Source of the DNA: DATLMR01 sp964615905 | GTDB lineage: Bacteria; Acidobacteriota; Blastocatellia; UBA7656 | DNA: 64,000 bases | Direction: 5' to 3' | Assembly (NCBI GenBank): GCA_964615905.1 | Contig: CAZTUB010000017.1 | Coordinates: 62,001-126,000, forward strand | Shown here: piece after piece, positions 6,935 to 16,388 of the stretch | Layout of the letters: the number at the start of each line of letters is the position of its first letter | Numbering within the stretch: position 1 is the stretch's first letter | Translations under genes and position numbers: made by a program | Notes under the pieces: model-generated | Told to the model about the DNA's origin: nothing | The model's input: the letters and a program-made list of their open reading frames with translations, nothing else | Databases searched by the model: none

Positions 6935-8392
6935 GTGGTAAAATTTACAGACTCAGACAGCGCGATCACTGAAAAGCGGGGCCACGTTGCCGTAACCGTT
7001 GGGCGTGTCATAGCGATGACGATCCTGGTTTCAGCCGTCATCTGTGTGGCCCTTCAAGGCCCGGCGCACGTAGGAGCACAGTCTCAACCCCTTTACGGAA
7101 TCGCCTCTTACAGCGCGGGATCAAGCCCTTCAGCGGCAAAGATAGGAGACCTCGACCAGGACGGGCTGAACGACATCGCGGTCGCAGGTCTTCAAGGGAG
7201 CCTGCAACTATTCTTCAACAACGGTCGGGGCTCCTTCGACCGTGTCTCATTAAACTCGCTGTGGCCTGCTGGCTCAAGCGCGCTCGGCCTCGATATCGGC
7301 GATCTGAACGGCGACGCGCGAAACGATATAGCTGTAGCCTACTCGACGCAACGAGGGGCCGTAGCGGTCCTTCTTAACCAAGGCAACCGTACGTTTGCCT
7401 CTCCTGTCAGTTACGATGTTTGCAACTCCTCAAGAGGGGTCGCCATAGGCGATCTCGACCAGGACGGCGATAACGACATTGCCGACATAAGCCAGTGTTT
7501 CAGGTCGGGCATCTTGCTCAACAACGGGCATAGCGGCTTCACATTTAACGGCACATACGGCAACGGCAACGATTCCAGGTCGATAGCGCTGGCAGATTTT
7601 AACCGGGACGGGTTTAAAGACGTTGCCTATCTCAACAAGGGGCTAGGCAATGTCACGGTGATGTTGAATAACAGGAACGCCACCTTCGCCCCTCTGGTGT
7701 GGCACTACGCGGGCGACCTGCCCGACGACCTTACGGTCGGCGATTTTGACGGCGACGGAAATACAGACGTAGCGATTGCTAACTCATATTTCTCGTCGGT
7801 AATCCTGCTGCTCAACGACAGCCAGGGGAGTTTCCCCGGCTACTCGGAACTGGGCGCTGGCGACACACCGACCAGCATAGTTTCGGCCGACCTCAACGGT
7901 GACCGCCTTTTAGACATTGCCGTCACAAGCCAGGGAACCAACTCTCTTTCCACGATCCTGAATCTCGGCGGTTACAATTTTTCAAGCCCTAAGACGATCA
8001 GCGTCGGGCAGTCACCTGTCGATATAGCCGCAGGGAATCTCGACGGCGACTCGTTGCCCGATCTGGTCGCCGTCAATCAAAGCAGCGGAAGCATAACCGT
8101 GCTTTCTACCGCAGCAGGCGCGCAGCCTCCGCCACCGCCGCCGCCTGCCCCGCAAATAAAGCTTACGGTTTCAACTCGTTCAACAAGCAAGGCAAGATTG
8201 GCCGATCTGCGTTGGAGCGGGGCGACAAGCTCAAGAATCGACATCTACCGCAACGGCTCGCGTATAGCCAGCGTTTCGAACACAGGGGGCTACACGGACC
8301 AGCTTGCCAGACGCACTACGGGAACTTTCAGATATAAGGTCTGCGGCGCGGGCACTCAACAGTGCTCAAACGAAGCCTCTGTCAGCTTCTGA
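6935..8392 (+). CDS. Secreted FG-GAP/VCBS repeat protein
   Basis: 485 residues, GTG start with AGGAGG 8 nt upstream. After about 25 residues a hydrophobic signal segment (VGRVIAMTILVSAVICVAL) is followed by a beta-propeller built of FG-GAP/VCBS repeats. Each repeat carries a calcium-loop-like motif: DLDQDGLND, DLNGDARND, DLDQDGDND, DFNRDGFKD, DFDGDGNTD, DLNGDRLLD, NLDGDSLPD. A Pro-rich linker (PPPPPPPAP) leads to a C-terminal Ig/FN3-like domain (about 405-485). Such proteins are exported adhesive or carbohydrate/protein-binding propellers. The sigma-54 promoter 190 nt upstream suggests environmentally switched expression. Confidence 0.9.
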   Translation: MVKFTDSDSAITEKRGHVAVTVGRVIAMTILVSAVICVALQGPAHVGAQSQPLYGIASYSAGSSPSAAKIGDLDQDGLNDIAVAGLQGSLQLFFNNGRGSFDRVSLNSLWPAGSSALGLDIGDLNGDARNDIAVAYSTQRGAVAVLLNQGNRTFASPVSYDVCNSSRGVAIGDLDQDGDNDIADISQCFRSGILLNNGHSGFTFNGTYGNGNDSRSIALADFNRDGFKDVAYLNKGLGNVTVMLNNRNATFAPLVWHYAGDLPDDLTVGDFDGDGNTDVAIANSYFSSVILLLNDSQGSFPGYSELGAGDTPTSIVSADLNGDRLLDIAVTSQGTNSLSTILNLGGYNFSSPKTISVGQSPVDIAAGNLDGDSLPDLVAVNQSSGSITVLSTAAGAQPPPPPPPAPQIKLTVSTRSTSKARLADLRWSGATSSRIDIYRNGSRIASVSNTGGYTDQLARRTTGTFRYKVCGAGTQQCSNEASVSF

Positions 8393-8401
8393 TTACCGCA
8401 A

Positions 8402-8435
8402 GCGGGAAGCGCGAGCTTTAAGCCGCGCTTCCCGC
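8402..8435. terminator. GC-rich hairpin after the FG-GAP gene
   Basis: A 12-bp perfect stem, GCGGGAAGCGCG (8402-8413) with CGCGCTTCCCGC (8424-8435), and a 10-nt loop, 10 nt after the stop codon. There is no T-tract, so termination may be weak or it may act as a 3' stability structure. Confidence 0.55.
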
Positions 8436-8557
8436 CCGCCTTCCTCATCAAAAAAATTTATCGAGATAAATGGAAACTTCTTTACGCCCGACGCGCTTAA
8501 TGTGTTATTAAGCTGGACAGACGGGGAGTCCCACTATAACTCAGAAGGGGAATCAGT

Positions 8558-9178
8558 ATGACCAGACGGTCGTTTAGTGTTTCCATATTGATCTTATTGT
8601 TTGCTTCGATGTCGGCGGCGCAGGAGCCTGCCTCAAGTACACAGGCTTCAACTCAAACACTTGTATTCAACGTAGAAGTTCTCGAATTCAGCGCAGACCT
8701 CGCTAAAGACCTCGAAAGGCTCGCGCAGGACAGGGCGCGCATCGAGCGGCTGATAGCGGAGGGAAAGCTCCGCCCGGTTGCCGACCTTGTCATTCGCACG
8801 CGGTCCGGTGAAAGCGCAACGGTGCGCGTAGGCCAGCGCATCCCTGTTCACACATCATCACTGCCAAGCACGCCGCAGGTGCATTATGAAAACACCGGCT
8901 TGAGTGTCGTCCTCACCCCGACACTTACGCCCAACAATCAGATTCTGGCCGCGCTGAATCTGGAGTTGACCGCCGTAGACAGAAGCACGGGAAACCTCAC
9001 CCCGGCCTTTATCAGCCGGAGCTTTCAAGACCGAATCCGCATGAAGCTCAACGAGCGGATAATACTGGTGAGCGTCGTTCAACAAGGTTCGCTTATGGCG
9101 GGCAACCCCGATTCTCAATCGAGCGGCTCTGCGGGCGGCAATTTTGTTGTCTTGTTATCGGCTAGGATGCTGGATTAA
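8558..9178 (+). CDS. Periplasmic protein with secretin C-terminal-like domain
   Basis: 206 residues with a signal peptide (RSFSVSILILLFASMSAAQ). The rest resembles the end of type II/III secretion secretins: GQRIPVHTSS, then an NTGLSVVLTPTLTPNNQI strand pair, LNLELTAVDRSTG and a final RIRMKLNERIILVSVVQQG. Full secretins have N-domains and about 400-700 residues, so this is a minimal stand-alone version. It may be a pilotin-like or biogenesis partner, or a divergent solo domain. It precedes another exported protein by 45 nt; the two may be cotranscribed. Confidence 0.7.
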   Translation: MTRRSFSVSILILLFASMSAAQEPASSTQASTQTLVFNVEVLEFSADLAKDLERLAQDRARIERLIAEGKLRPVADLVIRTRSGESATVRVGQRIPVHTSSLPSTPQVHYENTGLSVVLTPTLTPNNQILAALNLELTAVDRSTGNLTPAFISRSFQDRIRMKLNERIILVSVVQQGSLMAGNPDSQSSGSAGGNFVVLLSARMLD

Positions 9179-9223
9179 GATGATCGTAGAAGACGGGGAC
9201 AATTAATCGCATCAGGAGTCGGT

Positions 9224-10615
9224 ATGCGAAGTTCCCTGACGATCCCCTCTCAAAATTCCGGGCAAGCGGTCAAACGCCTACGCTCGATTCTAACGGCCCT
9301 GGTCTGCTCACTACTCCTTGCCAGCTCTGTGGTTCAGGTTCAAGCTCAGGGCTTCGGGTTCAAAAAGAATAAGACTGTGATCCGCTACAGGTGGCCCGCA
9401 ACCATCTACTTTCCGGCCGCCACGTTCACCGTCAATCTGACATCACAAGATCGATTAAGCCCCCGCCTGCTCGGACACTTGAAAGAGACGCTTGAAAAGA
9501 TGATTCAGGCAAGGCTGCCGGGGTCGACCCCGACCCCGGACCGCCCGGAGACCGTGATCAACTTGAATATTATCGAGCTCGCAGCCGCCTCTTCGTTGGC
9601 GCCGCGAACACGAAGCGAATATCAAGCTACCGGCACGCGCACCATCACCAACCCTGATACAAACATGAGCGAGACTGTGACCGATTTTGGTTACGTCGAT
9701 ATTCCCTACACAGCGGTGATTGAGCAAGGGGTGATGAGTGTCGACTACGGAATCGAGGACGCGGATAGCGGGCTTGTGTTCGACCGGGACAGGCTCTCTT
9801 CAAACTACCTGCAAGAGTTTCAAGAAGGATACGCGCCCGGCCTTAACGCTGTAGAGTTAGAACTGGCCTACCAGATAATTCGGGAGGTTATCTATCGCAT
9901 AGCTCCGAGAAACGAGACGGTCGAAGTCGTCTTGCCAAAAGGGAGCCTCAGCCAGACAAGTCGGCTTCAAAAGAGCGGTTTGTGGAGCCAGGCCGTCGCC
10001 AAGCTTGAAGCTATGCCCGCGTTCAAGAGTCCGAAGGACGAGGCTTATCGTCTCTACAGTCTCGCGCTTTCGCGCGAAGCGATGGTCTTTACGACCGACG
10101 ACCTTGTGACGATAAGAGAGCGGCTTGAGCGGGTGGTCGAGATCTATAGAAACGCAACCGGTCTCTACCCGAAGGAGGACTACTTCTGGCAGAACAGGAA
10201 CCGCGCGGAATGGGCCCTGTACCTATATGAGCTAAAGATGCTTCAAGCGCGCAAGTTCGAAGAATGTACCGGGAAGCAATCGGGCCAGAGCTGTTTGTCG
10301 CTGCTTGAAGAAGTAAAAAGAGTTTCGAAGCCGCTTCCGGTCCTGACTAACGACAAGGTCATCGAGATGGTAAGACAGGGGCTGTCGGAAGAGTACATAA
10401 TCGCCAGCATCGAGCACGCAAGGTCAAGAAGCTTCGACCTCTCGCAGGCGGGGCGAGCGAGCCTCGCACGGTCAGGGGTAAACAAGCGCATGATCCGCGA
10501 GATGCAGCGACCCCAACCGCAGCGAAGCCAGATGCAGCGAAGAAGCGTTTCGCTGGCCCGGACCATATTCATTATCGCGGCTATCGCCTGGCCGTTTGCG
10601 CTGAAGCTGTTTTAG
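9224..10615 (+). CDS. Exported protein of unknown function with C-terminal membrane anchor
   Basis: 463 residues with an N-terminal signal segment (ILTALVCSLLLASSVVQVQA). The middle (about residues 60-240) is a beta/alpha region mentioning no known active site. Residues about 250-370 are helical and repeat-like, as in TPR proteins. Near 375-430 is DKVIEMVRQGLSEEYIIASI, a short helical motif I have seen repeatedly in acidobacterial exported proteins. A final hydrophobic segment, TIFIIAAIAWPFALKLF, could be a tail anchor. It follows the secretin-like gene by 45 nt. No function proposed. Confidence 0.8.
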   Translation: MRSSLTIPSQNSGQAVKRLRSILTALVCSLLLASSVVQVQAQGFGFKKNKTVIRYRWPATIYFPAATFTVNLTSQDRLSPRLLGHLKETLEKMIQARLPGSTPTPDRPETVINLNIIELAAASSLAPRTRSEYQATGTRTITNPDTNMSETVTDFGYVDIPYTAVIEQGVMSVDYGIEDADSGLVFDRDRLSSNYLQEFQEGYAPGLNAVELELAYQIIREVIYRIAPRNETVEVVLPKGSLSQTSRLQKSGLWSQAVAKLEAMPAFKSPKDEAYRLYSLALSREAMVFTTDDLVTIRERLERVVEIYRNATGLYPKEDYFWQNRNRAEWALYLYELKMLQARKFEECTGKQSGQSCLSLLEEVKRVSKPLPVLTNDKVIEMVRQGLSEEYIIASIEHARSRSFDLSQAGRASLARSGVNKRMIREMQRPQPQRSQMQRRSVSLARTIFIIAAIAWPFALKLF

Positions 10616-10621
10616 GAATCT

Positions 10622-11236
10622 CTAACGCAGGTTGTACTTGACCCATTCGTTTGCGGACCAGGCTCTCATCTCGTTATGCACGCGTCGGTCTACTTTCTCT
10701 TGCGCGTTGCGTATCGCGGCACTGATTAAAGTGTGCGATATGTATGTCTCTTCCTCGTGGCCCAATCGCTCAAGCAGGCCCTGAAGCTTCTCTCCCCCAA
10801 AGTGAGTTAGCAGCGCGTCGGTCAACGCGACGTGAAAGACTATGCGGGCACGGCAAGGCAAGCCGGACAGCGATTCAAGCAGCGCGCGGTCTTTCGACGC
10901 CATAGGGTGATGCTCCGCGACAAGTACCGCGAGCGGCGCGTCTGCCGGTTTATCGAGGGTCGCGGAATTGTGCGCCTGGAAGTATGAGGCTAAAGCGAGC
11001 CAGACTTTCCGAGAACCGGCCGAGCACAAGGCCGGGTAATCATTTGAGAAGAAGCTATGATAGGTTGTGGACCGCGCGCGCAGTTTCGTCTCGACCGCCG
11101 CCAGTGTGCTTTCAAAGTGGGCTATGATTAAGACGTTTTCATCATCGTTTTGAGCCAGTCTCAGCCCGTCGCAGATCCCCTCAAGTTTTCGCCCATCATC
11201 CACCCACACCCTGTCTTCATAATCGAGCTTCGTCAT
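10622..11236 (-). CDS. Conserved hypothetical protein with SecA-like C-terminal helix
   Basis: 204 residues, cytosolic. It contains ENVLIIAHFESTLAAVETKL, APLAVLVAEHHPMASKDRAL and a C-terminal YISHTLISAAIRNAQEKVD. The last piece resembles the helical scaffold of SecA where two helicase halves meet (IS..L...AI..AQ..V). Similar stand-alone proteins are annotated as SecA-related, but the ATPase motifs of SecA are missing here, so it is not a translocase by itself. It converges on the preceding exported-protein gene with a 6-bp gap. Confidence 0.7.
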   Translation of the reverse strand: MTKLDYEDRVWVDDGRKLEGICDGLRLAQNDDENVLIIAHFESTLAAVETKLRARSTTYHSFFSNDYPALCSAGSRKVWLALASYFQAHNSATLDKPADAPLAVLVAEHHPMASKDRALLESLSGLPCRARIVFHVALTDALLTHFGGEKLQGLLERLGHEEETYISHTLISAAIRNAQEKVDRRVHNEMRAWSANEWVKYNLR

Positions 11237-11291
11237 GGCAGCAAGTTTATTAGAAACCTATCCGCATATCACGTTGCGCGTTGCCCTGGGG

Positions 11292-12062
11292 TCAGTTCTT
11301 GGGATGCTCGTGTTTCTTCTTCTTTTCGAGCTCTTCTTTCGACAAGGGCCTGGTCTTGAAATCGAAACGCAGGATCTCCACCGGCGCGCGGCCGACGTTT
11401 TCAAGCTGCTCCTGTTGATTGATCGCCAGCCACTTCTCTTGCCCTGGTCCTAGCTTCGATTTCCTGGCCTTGCCCGCGCCGCCGCTTACTTTGAGATCGG
11501 CCGGGGATAAGGCTATAAGCAGACTCGGTTCGGTTGCTTTTGCAGATACATCTATCTTCCGACCTGCGGCGCAAACAAGACGGGTTATGCGTATCTGTTC
11601 ATTTTCAAACTGAACCTTTTGAAAGTTCTCTCCCGCCGGGTAGCTTTCTCGAAAGAACTTGCCTCTTAAACTCTTCTCATTCACCGGCTCGGTCTTGAAC
11701 TCAACGCGTAAGAACTCGCTCGGCAGCTCGGACTTATTCTCGACTTCATGAAGCTCGTCGATCCCGCGATAGACCCGGAAGCTGCCCGCTTTAGTCGCAG
11801 GCCTTGTTACAGGCCCGTAATCTTTGTCTATGTGGTTAAAGACGACCGGCCCGCTGTCATTCAAGTAGACGTACGCCGATGCGGTCGGCGTGTGCTCATG
11901 CGCGGCAATCTTCTCGTGTGGCGCATACCGGACGCGTGTTACCCGCACCCACTCGTTCTCAAACTGAAGCTTGTAGGCGTGCGGAGCAACTTTGAACACA
12001 TCTTGAGCAGCCGCGGTGGCGGCGAGAAGAGATACGATTATGGCTACACGAGAGATTTTCAT
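11292..12062 (-). CDS. Secreted bicupin-like protein
   Basis: 256 residues with a signal peptide (ISRVAIIVSLLAATAAAQ). Two cupin-like repeats are visible. The first has KLQFENEWVRVTRVRYAPHE followed by KIAAHEHTPTASAYVYL (metal-binding-like HEH). The second has VQFENEQIRITRLVCAAGRK and lacks the histidines (SAKATEPSLLIAL), so only the first domain looks able to hold a metal. The C-terminus is Lys-rich (KEELEKKKKHEHPKN). Substrate unknown. It points away from the DUF3828 gene. Confidence 0.8.
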   Translation of the reverse strand: MKISRVAIIVSLLAATAAAQDVFKVAPHAYKLQFENEWVRVTRVRYAPHEKIAAHEHTPTASAYVYLNDSGPVVFNHIDKDYGPVTRPATKAGSFRVYRGIDELHEVENKSELPSEFLRVEFKTEPVNEKSLRGKFFRESYPAGENFQKVQFENEQIRITRLVCAAGRKIDVSAKATEPSLLIALSPADLKVSGGAGKARKSKLGPGQEKWLAINQQEQLENVGRAPVEILRFDFKTRPLSKEELEKKKKHEHPKN

Positions 12063-12419
12063 ACTATTACCTCGTCTTTATTATGTCGGGCCCGATGTCT
12101 GACTGAAGGGTTGAGTTATTGCTGTAACCCCGTCAGGTCGGGAGTATATCCTTTTGGAAACACCACATCAAATCACCTGCTGCGCGGCGCGGCGTCAACG
12201 GCTTTTATGCAAAGCCGTTGCCATCTGCCGGGTCATCGAATTGACCGAAACATCTTGCTTAAACGTCGGCCCGTGAATAAGATGCTTGCTTTATAAAATC
12301 CCTGGGGTTAAACCTCGTCTTGCTCTGGCAAAGTAATTCGACTTTACGCCTAATGTTAACCATCGCCGCCATTTTAAAGGCACATACGCTGATTGAAAGA
12401 TCAGCATTAAGAGAGAAAA
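12063..12419. other. Divergent intergenic region with a perfect 10-bp hairpin
   Basis: Separates the bicupin gene (left) from the DUF3828 gene (right). It contains CAACGGCTTT-TATGC-AAAGCCGTTG (12196-12220), a perfect 10-bp hairpin without a T-tract. It should hold the promoters of both genes; no strong consensus promoter was found and no credible gene is seen. Confidence 0.5.
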
Positions 12420-13568
12420 ATGAAAATCAAATTACTTCTGCTGGCCGCGCTCTTTCTATCGTTTGGCTCAACCGGGTTTACGCGATCAGAAGCAATGAAC
12501 GCATTCGCGCCCGACTTGCCTGGCGCAGCCGTCGCTTCTCAGTCGGGAGCGGATTCGGTAAGTTACAAGGGCAAATTGCAGGTCGGGAAGACCGAGTCGG
12601 TAATCTTGTATGTCGGTGAGGAGAGCGGCGATTATGCGGCGTTTTGCTTCACAAACAACTCACCGGTCGGTCGCGCCATTTTGGCCGCGTGCAAAGATGG
12701 CGAGCAATGCCAGTTCACAGGGGAAATTGCTGACGGCAATTGTAAAGTACCCGGGCTTGAAGCGGACCTTTCCGCCAGCGGCAAGATAGTATCTATCAAA
12801 TCGGTCAAAAGCCTCGCCCCAAAAACCCGTGCTGCGGTGAAGACCCCGGCGGCTTCAACCAGGGCCCTCTCGCCCGCTGCGCTTATCAAGTCTCTGTATT
12901 CGGCTCAGGAAGCCGGTTCCGGCCCTTTTTTTCAATTCAAGGACCGCGCCCTCGTCAACAGATATTTTACAGCTGAACTTGGGGACTTGATCTGGAAAGA
13001 CGCAACCGCCGCCAAAGGCGAGGTAGGCGCTTTGGATTTCGACCCGCTCTATTACTCGCAGGACCAGCAGATCACCGACTTTGTAATAGGAAATCCGAGA
13101 GACGACGGCGGCCCCGACACCGCGTTTGTTCTGGTCACTTTCAAGAACTCTGGCAAAGCCGAAAAGATCGAGTTCGAGCTTTTACGTGACGCGAAGAAAG
13201 CCTGGAAGATCAACGACATCATCTACGGCGACGGCGAGAACCTGAGCGCCCTATTGCTCTACGCGCTAGACCCTGCGGTCCAGGCGGAATATGAGAGCGC
13301 TCACAGCTTTAAAGGCGATTACCTTGTCGGCAAGGTCGTATGCAATGTGACACCGACCAAAGGCGGAATGTTCTACAGGGTAAAATGCGCCGACCAGGAA
13401 GATTTCCGGTTGTATGCTGTGGAAGGGTCCGAGACACAGATGGACTATATCCACATGGACGAGAAGGGTGCCGAGAAGGGGAAATTCAGTTTTAAGACCG
13501 GCGAATCCGCCGGGAAGTTTATCGACGCCACCGGCAAAGTAGTTACAGTCACGCGCCGGGCTCAGTAG
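12420..13568 (+). CDS. Secreted DUF3828-domain protein
   Basis: 382 residues with a signal peptide (LLLLAALFLSFGSTGFTRS). Residues about 40-140 form a small beta domain with a Cys pair (CKDGEQCQF, NCKVPG). Residues about 155-285 match the DUF3828 pattern: LIKSLYSAQE, DRALVNRYFTAELGDLIWKD, DFDPLYYSQDQQ, and KAWKINDIIYGDGENL at its end. DUF3828 proteins are exported and of unknown function. Its 3' part (about 290-382) is another beta-rich segment. Confidence 0.82.
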   Translation: MKIKLLLLAALFLSFGSTGFTRSEAMNAFAPDLPGAAVASQSGADSVSYKGKLQVGKTESVILYVGEESGDYAAFCFTNNSPVGRAILAACKDGEQCQFTGEIADGNCKVPGLEADLSASGKIVSIKSVKSLAPKTRAAVKTPAASTRALSPAALIKSLYSAQEAGSGPFFQFKDRALVNRYFTAELGDLIWKDATAAKGEVGALDFDPLYYSQDQQITDFVIGNPRDDGGPDTAFVLVTFKNSGKAEKIEFELLRDAKKAWKINDIIYGDGENLSALLLYALDPAVQAEYESAHSFKGDYLVGKVVCNVTPTKGGMFYRVKCADQEDFRLYAVEGSETQMDYIHMDEKGAEKGKFSFKTGESAGKFIDATGKVVTVTRRAQ

Positions 13569-13598
13569 CAAGAATCATATTGTTGTGATCGCTTAAGG

Positions 13599-14108
13599 AT
13601 GCGTGCCATGACAATGAAACCTGTCCTGCACAGTTTTGTCTATTGCCTCGATTTCATGTCCGAACAGGTCGCGGACATCGCTGCGGCTGATATGGTCGCG
13701 CAGCCTGTGGGGATCATGAATCACCCGGCCTGGGTCATCGGTCACCTTACGTATACCTGTCAATTGTTGGGCGGTGCAATCGGACTCCCCGAATGGTTGC
13801 CGGATAACTGGGCTAGGCGTTTCGGTCCTGGCAGTGCGCCGGTCGGTGATGCCAGCCTTTATGAAACAAAAGAGAACGCGCTGGCAATTCTCCGCGATGC
13901 CCAATCGCGAATCACTCAGGGAGTCGATCAGTTGGATGATTCTCAGCTGGACGAACCGTTTCCCGATGAATCGTATCGCGGCGTCTTTCCGACGATTCGC
14001 CACGCAATAACGCAAGTCTTTGTAGGCCATACGGCGTACCATATTGGACAACTTGCGATCTGGCGCAGAGCAATGGGCCTGCCGCCGATGGGGCGGTCGT
14101 TTGAGTGA
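13599..14108 (+). CDS. DinB-like four-helix metal-binding protein
   Basis: 169 residues. The DinB/YfiT-like fold is shown by HPAWVIGHLTYTCQLL near residue 43 and HTAYHIGQLAIWRRAMGLP near 143, whose histidines form the typical metal site. Members are often thiol S-transferases or uncharacterised damage- or stress-related proteins; the reaction here is unknown. A second DinB-like gene lies at 54615-55091. ATG 13599 or the Met four codons later could start it. Confidence 0.85.
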   Translation: MRAMTMKPVLHSFVYCLDFMSEQVADIAAADMVAQPVGIMNHPAWVIGHLTYTCQLLGGAIGLPEWLPDNWARRFGPGSAPVGDASLYETKENALAILRDAQSRITQGVDQLDDSQLDEPFPDESYRGVFPTIRHAITQVFVGHTAYHIGQLAIWRRAMGLPPMGRSFE

Positions 14109-14295
14109 GAGCACGACTCAGAATAATGCGGTGAACCGAGGTGGCCAGGGGACGTGCGATGAAGAGTCGTCGCCCGCCGCAGAGAGTTTTTTCTCCCCAA
14201 AAATTAAACCTTCGAAATAGCGGGCAGAATTCAGGAGCCCTTTGACTAAGCCAATCTGTCGCAGCCAAAAGGCAGGCTGTCATAAATCAATTTTA

Positions 14296-14332
14296 TACAA
14301 AAGGCGTGCGGCAGTCTTATCCTGCCGCACGC
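14296..14332 (-). terminator. Rho-independent terminator of the diheme cytochrome gene
   Basis: On the minus strand GCGTGCGGCA-loop-TGCCGCACGC (14304-14332, 10-bp perfect stem, 9-nt loop) is followed by CTTTTG, 43 nt after the stop of the cytochrome gene. Confidence 0.85.
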
Positions 14333-14375
14333 TCGAAAGCTGCATCACCTGAGTGAGATTCAGGCTGGCAACTGG

Positions 14376-16388
14376 CTAATTCTTTAAGTGGCCCCTGGCC
14401 GCGATAATCTTCACAAGAGCAAGACCGGCATAATGTCCAGCGAGCTGGTTGTTTGGGGTCGCTGCTATCCGGGCGTAGGCCTCTGCGGGAGTCAGGTTGG
14501 TCATTGCGCCATGTTGCGAGCTTAGTATTACGGCAAGTACATCAATCGCATCACGGATCTCGGCCTCCGCCAATTTCATAAGCTCTCTAAAGACGGGGTG
14601 ATTGGTGGTCGACATCGATCTGGCACGGTTGATAAGGTCTTCGGCCTGCCGGATGTTTTCCAGCGCGTTGATGACGCGAAGGAATGCCCCGATCTGGGCA
14701 TTCTGGGTCGCGTTCAGGTTGATCGGGATGACAGCGCCGAACCCCGGCGCGGTGTTGAACTCAGGCCCTGAGTAGAAGGCCACCGCTTCTTCAATCGTAT
14801 TCACCGAGTTATTGTGGAAGAACGGAGGCGTGTCGGCTGCCTCCACCAGCGGAGGCGTGTTGAAGCTCCCGTTTCCAAAACCGCCGAGTTGCGCGTTCGC
14901 CGCAGTGCCAAAGCCCGCGTCTATCGGGCGGGAAGGGCCGCCTGGCGGGTGCGACGCCGGAAGGCTCTCGACGTTCGTGTTGAAGTTGGCGTTCTTCAGG
15001 TTGAGTACAAGATCACCCGCCCCCGCGTTGTTGTGGCAGAGGTTGCATCTGGCTACGTTGTCGTTGACAAACAGCGCCTGACCCGCTGCGGCGCTAGGGA
15101 CTTTAAGACTCAAAGCGCCCGGCCCTGTTAGAACAAGGTCTGCCCGGCGGCCAGTTGACCTCTGAAAAGCTTCCATGGCGTCTAGCTCGAATGGCGTCGG
15201 CAGAACAAAGTCTACATTCGGCGTGCGATTCAGCGTTTTTGTGAAATGCTGAGTCACCGCGCCTATGGCAAACTCTCTGAGCGTCCCGGTCCCTGGCGCA
15301 CCGTCGCCGCCCCAGCCTGTTCTCTCGTTAGGCGGTATGGTCGTGCCGTCGCCCGTAGCAGGCTCCAACGAGGTAGGAATCAACGCGAGGGTGTGGGGCA
15401 CGCCTCTCATGACGCCCGGCCTGTTGAAGCCGTCAACGTTTTCGAGAATCAGCCCGAACTGGTGCATCAGTAGAGGTTCTTCAAACCCTGAAGACAGGGC
15501 AGGGTTGAATTCAGCGACGAACAGCGGGTCGCTGGGTGGCAGCGTCGCTATAAATGCGGGGTCTATCGTTAGATTGTTTATTTCCTCGTGGCAGGTTGAG
15601 CAGGTCCGTCCGTTGCCGCTGAACGTGGCGTTGTTGAACAGGTCGCGGCCCTGCGTAATGAGGATCTGCATCGGGGTCGTAGGGTTCGGGATCGGGCCGA
15701 CCTGGGCTTCGGCGGTCGGGCTGACTTTATCAACCAACCGCTCAAACCAGTTTCGGTCATCGGTTGATGGGGTCACTTCACGATCCGCTAGAACTCCAAA
15801 CTCGCCGCGCTGTTGGCTGCGATAGAGCCTGTGGAACATCGTCGTCGTGCCCACAAGCAGCCTGTCTTCAACAGGCGTCTTGCCCGCTCGCGTGACGATC
15901 ATCAGATCAGGGTCGAAGCTCGCAAACGCTTCGCTTCCGAGGTTGGCTTCAAGCCTTGCGACCTTGCCTTCGTGCTTGAGGCTGCCGACGAGCAGAAAGT
16001 CGTCGTCCGACTCAGGCAGGATGCTGTTTCCGGCGCTGCTGTCAACCAGCCAGAAATCATACGTTTGATCTTTGGAAAGACCGTTGGCTTCGACAGAGAC
16101 TATGCCGTCAATCAAGTTGAGCTTGATCATCCCATTGGCATAGGTGTGCTCGGTAGACAGACCTTTGAACCAGCCCATCGCTGAGACGACGTTACGGTCG
16201 CCGCCTTCTTTGACATACCGTGTCTCCCATTCTTTATAGTTTGCTTCCAGGTTCTCGACCGTGCCGAGTCCTGTGTTGGAGAGTTCTGAGGTGAAATCCG
16301 AAGACGTTCTGCCGCTCAGTAGAAGCACCGCGAGCGTGCACGTCAGCAGGATAGTCATTGCAGCTAGCTTCAGAGTTTTGACTCTCAT
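14376..16388 (-). CDS. Exported diheme c-type cytochrome, CcpA/MauG-related
   Basis: 670 residues from ATG 16388, which has AAGGAGG 5 nt upstream; an in-frame start 16 codons further up lacks one. The signal peptide is LAAMTILLTCTLAVLLLSG. Two heme-attachment motifs, CSTCH and CNLCH, lie in the middle and C-terminal third. Between and around them are regions typical of the cytochrome-c-peroxidase/MauG family, such as FFHNNSVNTIEEAVAFYSG. An N-terminal beta domain of about 200 residues, with NGLSKDQTYDFWLVDSS, precedes the heme part. Probably a periplasmic or outer-surface redox enzyme; whether it reduces peroxide or modifies a substrate is not clear. The C-terminal 70 residues are helical. 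Confidence 0.88.
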   Translation of the reverse strand: MRVKTLKLAAMTILLTCTLAVLLLSGRTSSDFTSELSNTGLGTVENLEANYKEWETRYVKEGGDRNVVSAMGWFKGLSTEHTYANGMIKLNLIDGIVSVEANGLSKDQTYDFWLVDSSAGNSILPESDDDFLLVGSLKHEGKVARLEANLGSEAFASFDPDLMIVTRAGKTPVEDRLLVGTTTMFHRLYRSQQRGEFGVLADREVTPSTDDRNWFERLVDKVSPTAEAQVGPIPNPTTPMQILITQGRDLFNNATFSGNGRTCSTCHEEINNLTIDPAFIATLPPSDPLFVAEFNPALSSGFEEPLLMHQFGLILENVDGFNRPGVMRGVPHTLALIPTSLEPATGDGTTIPPNERTGWGGDGAPGTGTLREFAIGAVTQHFTKTLNRTPNVDFVLPTPFELDAMEAFQRSTGRRADLVLTGPGALSLKVPSAAAGQALFVNDNVARCNLCHNNAGAGDLVLNLKNANFNTNVESLPASHPPGGPSRPIDAGFGTAANAQLGGFGNGSFNTPPLVEAADTPPFFHNNSVNTIEEAVAFYSGPEFNTAPGFGAVIPINLNATQNAQIGAFLRVINALENIRQAEDLINRARSMSTTNHPVFRELMKLAEAEIRDAIDVLAVILSSQHGAMTNLTPAEAYARIAATPNNQLAGHYAGLALVKIIAARGHLKN

